Source: Bacillus methanolicus MGA3
Lineage (GTDB): Bacteria > Bacillota > Bacilli > Bacillales > Cytobacillaceae
DNA length: 64,000 nt
NCBI RefSeq assembly: GCF_000724485.1
Contig: NZ_CP007739.1
Span: 2,278,843 to 2,342,842, forward strand
Direction: 5' to 3'
In this document: one piece after another, positions 38,053 to 45,283 of the stretch
Position numbering within the stretch: the stretch's first letter is position 1
How the letters are laid out: each line of letters starts with the position of its first letter
Notes under the pieces: generated by a model
What the model was told of the DNA's origin: nothing
Database searches by the model: none
Seen by the model: only the letters and a program-made list of their open reading frames with translations
Translations under genes and position numbers: made by a program

Positions 38053-38646
38053 CTAGTGTGTTTTTAAAAGTGCATTATTCAAGTTAATAAGCTTTTTCCT
38101 ATCTACACCATAAATAACCCATGAACTTCCTTGTTTTGTTTCATGTCCTTGCAAAATCAAGTTGAGAGAAAAAATACTTGCGACTGCTCCTTTCGCTAAA
38201 GGCTGATAGCGAAGAATTCCCTTTTTCTCACAGCTCCAAATGTTTTCTGCTGGAACAGTCCAAATGGGCTGAACAGTAGTTGTTTCCATTCCATTTCCGT
38301 TTGTTTTGCCATTTATTAAATACAATTTTTTATCGACATGGTGAAAGATGACTTTTTCTGACGGAGAAACAAATGCAAGTTGATCATTTGATTTACTTTC
38401 ATCGCTATACATCATTAACAGCTTTACTTCCTTTACTTCCATAGAATGATTTGTGACCATGATGTCATATAAACAAATTTCAGATTGAAGGTTTGTTCTC
38501 TTTATTTCAAACGAAACTTCTTTTTCCGAAATAAATGCTCCGAAATCATGTTGCGCCCAATAAGTTTTTCCTTCTATCCATAACCCTGGAGTCATTTTAA
38601 GTTTTAGTCTTTCTCCTTTATCCCCTGTTATGATTAACCCTTTCAT
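38053..38646 (-). CDS. Hypothetical protein of the GT4/DUF4912 operon
   Basis: 197 residues, soluble, beta-rich in appearance; no signal peptide. Strong GGGGGGG ribosome site 6 bases before the ATG. It is the last gene of a three-gene unit with the GH57-like/GT4 fusion (89 bp gap) and the DUF4912 gene. I do not recognise the family; phrases such as GLWIEGKTYWAQHDFGAF and VQPIWTVPAENIWSCE could be used to search. Confidence 0.75.
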   Translation of the reverse strand: MKGLIITGDKGERLKLKMTPGLWIEGKTYWAQHDFGAFISEKEVSFEIKRTNLQSEICLYDIMVTNHSMEVKEVKLLMMYSDESKSNDQLAFVSPSEKVIFHHVDKKLYLINGKTNGNGMETTTVQPIWTVPAENIWSCEKKGILRYQPLAKGAVASIFSLNLILQGHETKQGSSWVIYGVDRKKLINLNNALLKTH

Positions 38647-38735
38647 TCTTTTCCCCCCCGTATAATTGTAGTATGAGCTCTTTTTAGATGAATTTCTTGT
38701 TTATCCGGAGCCTCTGAATTCACTCTAGATTTTAT

Positions 38736-41147
38736 TCATATCTTCGTACTTAACAAAACATCCTCAAAAGTTCTTTTCGTTTCCTCAGCAATTCTTGTCC
38801 AGCTGAAAAGACTTTCAACGACTTTCCGGCCATTTTCCCCGATTTCTAACGCTCTTTGCCGGTCTTCTAGTATTAAATGAAGTTGTTGTAATAAGCTTAG
38901 CGAATTTCCTGGATCCATAAATAGGCCTGTTTTATACGGCTGAATAATGCCTTTTAATCCACCTGTTTCGGAAACAATGGTTGGTTTGCCAAAACTCATG
39001 GCTTCAAGGGCCACGATGCCAAAAGGTTCATAAAGACTTGGAAAAACAGCTGCTTCACATTGTGTTAAAAGTGCATCCCGTTGTTCATCCTGGATAAAAC
39101 CAATGAAATAGACAAAGTTTTCTAACCCATAGTCTTTTACTTTTTGTCGGTACTCTTCAAGCAGTGGACCTTTTCCAGCAATCACAAAATATAGTTCATC
39201 ACTTTTTGCTTTCATTTTTGTTGCTGCTTCAATAAGTGTGTCAAAGCCTTTCTCTCTTACCATTCTTCCAATTGAAAATATCATTTTTCTTTCAGGAAAA
39301 ACCGGTAGGCCATCTAACAATCCATGTAAATCTAATTGGCCTACATGTTTAAATACACCATTAGGAATAATCGCAATCTTCTCTTCACTAGTATTAAATA
39401 CATACTTCAATTCGTCCTTCATATACTCACTGCAAACAATGGCTTTGTCGGACGCTTGAAGGAGAATTTCTTCTTTCTTATGAATAAAATGCTGCATATC
39501 TGTATAAATTCCATTATTTCTTCCGTGTTCAGTCGCATGCATCGTTGTGATTAACGGAATATTTAATAAGGATTTTAAGGAAATCGCTGCAGAACCAACA
39601 AGCCAGTCATGGGCATGAATAACCTGAAAATCATGAACAGCCGCAAGCTCTCTGGCCCTGTTTGCCATCGCTAAATTTAGCCCTGCCACCCATGCGAGAA
39701 AGTCATCATCCTTTTCGTTCAATGGGGCAACCCTATGGATAAAAACCCCATCTCTCTTTTCAAAAGAAGGAAGATCCTCAGATTGTGCAGTAATCACATG
39801 AATTTCATAACCCAGTTTTGCAAGACTTTCCGATAACCCGTGTACATGCCTTGCAAGACCTCCAACTATGTTTGGAGGAAACTCCCATGTCAGCATTAAA
39901 ATTTTCAAGTCTTGTCTTTTTGATTCATTTGTTGTTAAGCTACTTTTAGCTTCATTAATCCATCCCTTTAACGAAAGGTTCACTAAAATCGAATCTGAAT
40001 TTTCCATATCATCCAGTTCAAAAATCTGCCTGTTGCCAACCAGTATTTCTTTAAGTTTATTAAAGGATGTAATATGTTCCTCAGCTGCTTCTTGTGTTTG
40101 TCCGCTGCCCGCTGCTATTCCTGACAACAGAAGCCAATGTTTTAGCATCTGTTTCAATATCCTTTTTTCAAAAGAATTCTCAACCAATGTACTAATCTTT
40201 TTTATTTCAGTTTCCATTAAAAAGCATTCTTCCAATATTGTTGATTCATCCGTAATCAGAGGTGAACTGTCATCTGCTGCCAAAAATGACGGACAAATAT
40301 GAGCTGTTTCAGCTGTTTCCCCATACTCTTTTAAAAAACTAGAAACTTCCATCGAAACAGATGGATTGATGGCCATATTTTTTACTAAATTAAAGAAGCT
40401 CACTATTTCTTCAGATGAAAGATTATGTGCTGCAGTAAACACTTGTTTTGAATCATAAACAGAAACATTGGAATCGTATTTTTCTAAATAACTTCCTCCT
40501 AGCTCAAATTCTTTCTGTATCGGAAAAAATATTAAGCCGTGTGGAGAACGTATCGGTTTCTTTCCATTTCCAGAGGGCGTTGGATCTGCAAATTTTATCG
40601 TATCTTCATTGATAAAACTGTATTGAATTCCCTCATTCATGAGAAAAAGATCAAGGCCTGGCTCAAATGCTCCTTTAGGAAACCAAAATCCGGATGGACG
40701 AACCGAGAAACAACTTTCCAATATCGATAATCCTTCACGAATATGAGCTTGAATGCCGGCGGAAGTTGCGGCAAAAGGCAAAACTGCCCCTGTTACCGGC
40801 AACGCCAGAAGTTCAATTTTTTCTTGATTGATCAAACTCTGCACACTTTTGATAACACTTTGATCCCACTTCATCCAGATATCAAATAAACCAGGAAACT
40901 GATCTGTTTCTTTTTCTAAAAATTCTGTCATTTTAGCCTGAAATATTTCTTGACCGGCAACTTCATAATAGATAGGTGGGATCGCTAAATATATTTTTAG
41001 ATTTTGCGGTTCATTTTCAAGTTTAAAAAGTATTTCTATTAATTTTGCTGTAAATACAAATAAGTCTTTTCTTACGTTCGAGTTGTTTTTAATGCTTATT
41101 AACGGCATATCCGTATAAAGAATGGGCAAAAAGAAAGGTCTCATCAT
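38736..41147 (-). CDS. GH57-like domain fused to GT4 glycosyltransferase
   Basis: 803 residues. N-terminal 1-400 resembles GH57/DUF1957 alpha-glucan enzymes (start FLPILYTDMPLI; GFWFPKGAFEPGLD near 150-163, where active GH57 enzymes have a Pro-Glu nucleophile; here it is Lys). C-terminal 410-803 is a GT-B GT4 transferase with ILMLTWEFPPNIVGGLARHV (about 415-434), HAHDWL (about 513), SIGRMVREKGFD and the E-x7-E motif in YEPFGIVALEAM (about 705-716), as in starch/glycogen synthases. The donor is probably a nucleotide sugar. Cytoplasmic. Overlaps nothing; 3 bp after the DUF4912 gene. Accessory to the B. subtilis order. Confidence 0.85.
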   Translation of the reverse strand: MMRPFFLPILYTDMPLISIKNNSNVRKDLFVFTAKLIEILFKLENEPQNLKIYLAIPPIYYEVAGQEIFQAKMTEFLEKETDQFPGLFDIWMKWDQSVIKSVQSLINQEKIELLALPVTGAVLPFAATSAGIQAHIREGLSILESCFSVRPSGFWFPKGAFEPGLDLFLMNEGIQYSFINEDTIKFADPTPSGNGKKPIRSPHGLIFFPIQKEFELGGSYLEKYDSNVSVYDSKQVFTAAHNLSSEEIVSFFNLVKNMAINPSVSMEVSSFLKEYGETAETAHICPSFLAADDSSPLITDESTILEECFLMETEIKKISTLVENSFEKRILKQMLKHWLLLSGIAAGSGQTQEAAEEHITSFNKLKEILVGNRQIFELDDMENSDSILVNLSLKGWINEAKSSLTTNESKRQDLKILMLTWEFPPNIVGGLARHVHGLSESLAKLGYEIHVITAQSEDLPSFEKRDGVFIHRVAPLNEKDDDFLAWVAGLNLAMANRARELAAVHDFQVIHAHDWLVGSAAISLKSLLNIPLITTMHATEHGRNNGIYTDMQHFIHKKEEILLQASDKAIVCSEYMKDELKYVFNTSEEKIAIIPNGVFKHVGQLDLHGLLDGLPVFPERKMIFSIGRMVREKGFDTLIEAATKMKAKSDELYFVIAGKGPLLEEYRQKVKDYGLENFVYFIGFIQDEQRDALLTQCEAAVFPSLYEPFGIVALEAMSFGKPTIVSETGGLKGIIQPYKTGLFMDPGNSLSLLQQLHLILEDRQRALEIGENGRKVVESLFSWTRIAEETKRTFEDVLLSTKI

Positions 41148-41150
41148 TTT

Positions 41151-41831
41151 TTAGTCCTCCAAAGCTTCTTTCGTTTCATAAAAACTGTAAGTGCTTACAT
41201 GTTCAACCCATTTAGGTGCACTCTTCCGTCTGTTTTGAAACCATTCAAGTTCTTTTGCCAATTCCCCTGCCTGTTCAACACCTGATCGAGGTGCATGAAC
41301 AGTATTTGACCGCAAAATCGGTAAAAATTTCTGATCCGATAATTTAATACCCAACTCGGCACAATAACATCTGTTTGGCTTTAAACCTTCAAAAAACCAG
41401 CATTTGTTATCTTGCGGCAAGTAAATTTCAAATACATCGTGTGCATTGCTCCCATTAAACAGGATACAAGTCACGTCATACAAACGAAGCACAAGCTGAA
41501 AATCAGAAAAAGACCTCTGATAATAATTGGAAATCAGCATTTTCTGCTCTTCTGATAAACGCCAAAAACTATAGAGTTTATTAGGGGAAACGAGCCAAAT
41601 ACAGAGGTGGTCATCTCGATGTACATGTTCAAATTTCCTTGCAATAGACAATGGCTTCCCATCTTTTTTATGTTGGATTCGAGAACCAGTGTCTTGGCCA
41701 GAAGCTGCGGATTTCATTTTCATATATTTTTTCCACTGATATTGAACTTTTCCTACAGTCGAATTCAGCTCAACAGCAATTTTTCGAAATGATAGGCCTT
41801 TTCTGCGAAGCTTAACAATCTCTTCAATCAT
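41151..41831 (-). CDS. DUF4912 domain protein with N-terminal helix-turn-helix
   Basis: 226 residues. Residues 1-35 look like a resolvase-type HTH (IVKLRRKGLSFRKIAVELN); residues 75-190 are DUF4912 (HLCIWLVSPNKLYSFWRLSEE, FEIYLPQDNKCWFFEGLKPN), a domain often found beside polysaccharide-related genes. First gene of the operon with the GH57-like/GT4 protein. Could be its regulator or a carbohydrate-binding partner; neither is shown. Confidence 0.82.
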   Translation of the reverse strand: MIEEIVKLRRKGLSFRKIAVELNSTVGKVQYQWKKYMKMKSAASGQDTGSRIQHKKDGKPLSIARKFEHVHRDDHLCIWLVSPNKLYSFWRLSEEQKMLISNYYQRSFSDFQLVLRLYDVTCILFNGSNAHDVFEIYLPQDNKCWFFEGLKPNRCYCAELGIKLSDQKFLPILRSNTVHAPRSGVEQAGELAKELEWFQNRRKSAPKWVEHVSTYSFYETKEALED

Positions 41832-42155
41832 CTAATTAGGCACCTCATTTCTTTAAACTATTCATTGTATGAAAATAAACTGTAAATATTCTTTGTAATA
41901 ATGTTAGCATTGACAGGTTGGCTAAACAATGAACGCATTTTGTCGGATTTTGTTTAAGCCTTTTCTTTCAAGTTCAATAGAAATAAAATAATTTGATTTC
42001 GACAGCAATATGGCAATCCTTTCATAAATCGACAGTTTCATTATATGAAATATTGATTTTTTTCGACCCTTCCTTTAAATAAAGATCCTCGAAATTTCCA
42101 TATATATGCTAAAATAATAATGTTGTAATTACGACTATTAATTGAGGTGTAATTT
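41832..42155. other. Intergenic stretch between divergent units
   Basis: 324 bp, AT-rich. Holds an extended -10 TGCTAAAAT (42107-42115) for the gene starting at 42156. No clear -35, terminator, RNA gene or coding frame is seen. Confidence 0.5.
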
Positions 42156-42545
42156 ATGGGGTGGATTTTTGCTGGACTCCTGACATTCTCTGTCCTTCTT
42201 TTCTTAATATCATTTTTTATGAGTGATCCATATAAAAAGATCCGTGAAGAGATCGATGAGCTTTCCATGCAGCAAATAAAAGAGCTTTATCAAATCAAAA
42301 AGAAAATAAAAATTTTAGAAGAGGAATTGCTAATCAGCGACGAAGAAATAAAAAAGACATTTTCAAGACCTAAATCCCCTAAGGATAAGAAACAGATACA
42401 TGCCATCATTCGCAATCAAGTTCATCTTTTGGCACAACAGGGTCTTTCTGTCGAACAAATCGCAAAGCAATCCTCGTTAACCACTGATGATGTAAACAGA
42501 ATCTTGCATGATTTTTTTCAAAGCCGAGGCGAAAAAGATGAATAA
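42156..42545 (+). CDS. Membrane protein with coiled coil and C-terminal HTH-like segment
   Basis: 129 residues: N-terminal transmembrane helix (about 4-22), coiled coil rich in Glu/Lys/Ile (about 27-65), then LLAQQGLSVEQIAKQSSLTTDDVNRIL (split over two helices), which reads as a sigma-70-type helix-turn-helix. GAGGTG lies upstream of the ATG. Overlaps the next gene by 8 bp. A membrane-bound DNA binder or assembly protein is possible; family not recognised with certainty. Confidence 0.75.
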   Translation: MGWIFAGLLTFSVLLFLISFFMSDPYKKIREEIDELSMQQIKELYQIKKKIKILEEELLISDEEIKKTFSRPKSPKDKKQIHAIIRNQVHLLAQQGLSVEQIAKQSSLTTDDVNRILHDFFQSRGEKDE

Positions 42546-43053
42546 ACGAACAGTCAGAGCATTTGCATTAGGAATTCTTTTTTCTGTAAGTTTGATTGGA
42601 TCGGCTTATTATTTTCTTCAAAATGGAAAAAGCTCGTTAAGTAAAGCAAAACAATCCCTTGAAGAGAAAGGATATATTGTGTTGTCAAAGTCTGAGTATA
42701 CAAATTTACAGAAACAATCAAAACGAAAAAACGAGGAGAAACAAAGCCAGGAAACCGTCAAAAAAACTGAAAATAGTCCATTAAATGTACATACAGAAAA
42801 AGGCAATGAGCAATCTTCCGGTTCATACTCTGAAGAAAACAATGTAATTTCATATGAGTTAAAAATAACGAGCGGAATGAATACTGAACAAATCGCATCC
42901 ATTCTTTCGAATGTTCGGATTATCAAAGATGCGCAAGATTTTGAGGAATTTATGAGCAATAACGGATACAGCACGAAAATACAACAAGGGACTTTTCATT
43001 TAACTAATAAAATGAATTACAGCCAAATCGCCAAGATTCTGACAAAAAGTTAA
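42538..43053 (+). CDS. Membrane-anchored protein with YceG-like C-terminus
   Basis: 171 residues: N-terminal transmembrane helix (about 7-23), a low-complexity Glu/Lys/Ser/Gln linker (about 45-100), and a C-terminal domain (about 110-170: MNTEQIASILSN, AQDFEEFMSNNGYSTKIQQG, MNYSQIAKILT) resembling the LysM-like subdomain of MltG/YceG. The lytic catalytic domain is absent. ATG 42538 overlaps the stop of the preceding gene. Possibly a cell-wall binding partner. Confidence 0.78.
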   Translation: MNKRTVRAFALGILFSVSLIGSAYYFLQNGKSSLSKAKQSLEEKGYIVLSKSEYTNLQKQSKRKNEEKQSQETVKKTENSPLNVHTEKGNEQSSGSYSEENNVISYELKITSGMNTEQIASILSNVRIIKDAQDFEEFMSNNGYSTKIQQGTFHLTNKMNYSQIAKILTKS

Positions 43054-43082
43054 AGGAGCAAGCAGACCGCTTGCTCCTTTCA
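43052..43082. terminator. Bidirectional hairpin between the YceG-like gene and phoU
   Basis: AAAGGAGCAAGC, AGACC, GCTTGCTCCTTT; T tracts are short on both sides. Confidence 0.65.
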
Positions 43083-43083
43083 A

Positions 43084-43743
43084 TTAGTCATTTAGGTCAT
43101 AGCGCCTACCTTTTACAAGATAGAAAACATTTTCCGCAATATTAGTTATATGGTCTGCTGACCTTTCTAAATAACGAGATATAAAAGATAACTGCGTAAT
43201 TTGCGGAAGAAATTCAGGTTTTTGCTGGTTTATCAACAATAAGTCTCGAATGGTTTGCCCATATAATTCATCTACTTCATCATCCATTTCAGCCACCTTT
43301 TTGGCTTTTACAACATCTTCCTCAGTAAAAGCTTCAAGCGACATCCTTAACATTTCAGACGTTAGTTCATGCATTCTTTTTATATGCTCGATTGGCTTCA
43401 CTAAAGGCTCATTTCCGATTCGAATTGCTGATTTGGCGATGTTAACTGCGAAATCGGCAATTCTTTCAATTGCAGTCGCAATTTTTATTGCTACAATAAT
43501 GCGCCGTAAATCGATGGCAACAGGCTGCTGCTTTGCGATAAGCAGGATGGCCAAGTCATTGATTTCTTCTTCCAAATGGTCATCTTCCGAGTCATCTTCC
43601 ATTATTTCGATCGCCAATTCAATGTTCTTTTCTTCCAAAGCCTTAATTGATCTCGCTAATGCTTTATTAGAAAATTCACCTAGTTCAATTAATTTGTTTT
43701 GCAATTCTTTTAAATCATATTCAAATCTTTCTCTAACGACCAT
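43084..43743 (-). CDS. phoU: Phosphate transport system regulatory protein PhoU
   Basis: 219 residues, two repeated three-helix PhoU units with the acidic metal-cluster motifs EDDSEDDHLEEEIN (about 47-60) and EMDDEVDELYG (about 150-160). Acts as negative modulator of phosphate uptake and polyphosphate balance. ATG start; 78 bp after pstB with a hairpin between. Confidence 0.95.
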   Translation of the reverse strand: MVVRERFEYDLKELQNKLIELGEFSNKALARSIKALEEKNIELAIEIMEDDSEDDHLEEEINDLAILLIAKQQPVAIDLRRIIVAIKIATAIERIADFAVNIAKSAIRIGNEPLVKPIEHIKRMHELTSEMLRMSLEAFTEEDVVKAKKVAEMDDEVDELYGQTIRDLLLINQQKPEFLPQITQLSFISRYLERSADHITNIAENVFYLVKGRRYDLND

Positions 43744-43777
43744 GCTTATATCTCCCTTCGTCCCCTTGATATTGAAG

Positions 43778-43813
43778 AAAAATCGCGCGAAACTTGTGGT
43801 TCCGCACGATTTA
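43778..43813 (-). terminator. Hairpin between pstB and phoU
   Basis: AAATCGTGCGGAAC and GTTTCGCGCGATTT arms on the minus strand followed by TTTT; probably attenuates read-through from pstB to phoU. Confidence 0.65.
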
Positions 43814-43821
43814 TTCGAAAA

Positions 43822-44649
43822 TTAGCCGAACCGGCCTGTAATATAATCTTCCGTACGTTTATCGGAAGGATTAGAAAAGATTTTATTTGTATCAGAGTAT
43901 TCAACGACTTCGCCGTTTAAGAAAAACGCAGTCTTATCTGAAATTCGGGCAGCCTGCTGCATGTTGTGTGTAACAATGATAATGCTGAAATCTTTTTTCA
44001 ATTCTTGGACAAGTTCTTCCACCTTTAAGGTAGAGATTGGATCTAATGCAGAAGTCGGCTCATCCATTAAAATGACATCCGGTTCAATCGCGAGACAGCG
44101 TGCAATACAAAGGCGTTGTTGCTGGCCTCCCGATAAGCCATATGCATTTGTATGAAGACGGTCCTTTACCTCATCCCAAATCGCAGCCCCTCTAAGACTT
44201 TTTTCAACGATTTGATCAAGAGTCTTTTTGTCACGGATTCCATGGATCTTTGGGCCATAGGCAACATTTTCGTAAATCGACTTAGGAAATGGATTTGGTT
44301 TCTGGAATACCATCCCTACTTTTGTACGAAGCTCCTCCACTCGATAGTCCCTATCAAAAATATTTCGGCCTCGGTAAGTAATTTCTCCTGAAGTTCTCAC
44401 ACTGGGAACAAGCTCAATCATCCGATTTAGTGTCTTAATATACGTCGATTTACCGCAGCCTGACGGACCGATTATTGCAGTTACTTCATTTTCGTATATA
44501 TCAAGATCAATATTTTTTAAAGCGTGATTGTCACCGTACCATAAGTTTAATTGTTTTGTTTGATAAACTGCCATTTTTTCTTTTTCTCTCATGTTTGCTG
44601 TCTCATCCTTGATAAATGTCATTTTTTCCTTTTCAATTGTTAAATTCAT
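43822..44649 (-). CDS. pstB: Phosphate ABC transporter ATP-binding protein
   Basis: 275 residues. Walker [15 protein letters not shown] (about 62-75), signature [16 protein letters not shown] (about 171-186), Walker [13 protein letters not shown]. Would energise the PstCA phosphate permease. GAAGGAGG precedes the ATG; the first ~30 residues are an extension. Unlike B. subtilis, which has pstS, pstC and pstA just upstream, only a pstS remnant is found here, so PstB may be an orphan ATPase unless permeases are encoded elsewhere. Confidence 0.95.
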   Translation of the reverse strand: MNLTIEKEKMTFIKDETANMREKEKMAVYQTKQLNLWYGDNHALKNIDLDIYENEVTAIIGPSGCGKSTYIKTLNRMIELVPSVRTSGEITYRGRNIFDRDYRVEELRTKVGMVFQKPNPFPKSIYENVAYGPKIHGIRDKKTLDQIVEKSLRGAAIWDEVKDRLHTNAYGLSGGQQQRLCIARCLAIEPDVILMDEPTSALDPISTLKVEELVQELKKDFSIIIVTHNMQQAARISDKTAFFLNGEVVEYSDTNKIFSNPSDKRTEDYITGRFG

Positions 44650-44962
44650 TTTGAAAAGCCTCCTTCATGCTTAAAAACAAATGAGCCGTTTTAAAATATT
44701 TTTTGAAACTTATTACGGAACAATACTGTAAAACAAATTCATTAAGAATTATTTGTTGATTGGATAGCCAAAATAAAAACCCCTTTTAACCAAACAACAA
44801 GATGAGAAGCTAAAATGAGCTTCCCATCTGCCTATTGTAGGTCTTACAGCCTTGCTTTAGACTTTCTAGCTTTTCAAGATCTTTCTTGTACTCTTTATCC
44901 GGACATTCTCAAGCGCAAACTTAATATGCTAATTAAAATTCAGTGAATTCAATTCCCTTTTT

Positions 44963-45028
44963 TTATAGTGCCAGCACTCCACTTATCAATGAAGAAAGTG
45001 CTAAGAACTTTAAGCCTTTCGATTTTAT
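44963..45028 (-). pseudogene. pstS: Remnant of pstS (signal peptide only)
   Basis: Behind GGAGGAAA, the minus strand reads (ATA)KSKGLKFLALSSLISGVLAL then TAA: a lysine-rich start and hydrophobic core typical of a PstS lipoprotein signal peptide, ending just where a lipobox Cys would be. The start codon is ATA. The Pho-box promoter lies at the expected distance upstream, and pbpA on the far side is as in B. subtilis. The 300 bp between this remnant and pstB contain no recognisable pstC/pstA coding; a hairpin GATGGGAAGCT/AGCTTCTCATC sits near 44801-44830. Confidence 0.7.
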
Positions 45029-45068
45029 TTTCCTCCAAAGAGATTCAGTTGATCCCTCCTATAGTTAC

Positions 45069-45122
45069 ATCATAATGTTGAACTGTTAATTCGGTTTTAA
45101 TTAAATGTAAAGCTTTTGTAAA
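45069..45122 (-). promoter_or_regulatory. PhoP-box array and -10 of the pst promoter
   Basis: On the minus strand four hexamers TTTACA (45122-45117), TTTACA (45111-45106), TTAAAA (45100-45095) and TTAACA (45089-45084) occur at exact 11-bp steps, the known PhoP-box pattern (TTAACA-like, 5-bp spacers). A -10 TATGAT follows at 45074-45069. Should make downstream pstB-phoU phosphate-starvation inducible. Confidence 0.88.
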
Positions 45123-45224
45123 TTTAATTGAAAACTAAATGAAAGTATAGGAGGATGATTATTTCGCTTTTTTGAATACTACAAGACTCAATTTCTTGAA
45201 GATTTTTACAATTATTATCCCCCC

Positions 45225-45264
45225 CAAAAAAAAACTGCCTCGAAATTTGAGACAGTTTTTTGTG
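45225..45264 (-). terminator. Rho-independent terminator of pbpA
   Basis: ACTGTCTC, AAATTTC loop, GAGGCAGT, then a long T tract on the minus strand. Confidence 0.9.
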
Positions 45265-45283
45265 GAAAAGGGGAGCGCTAATG

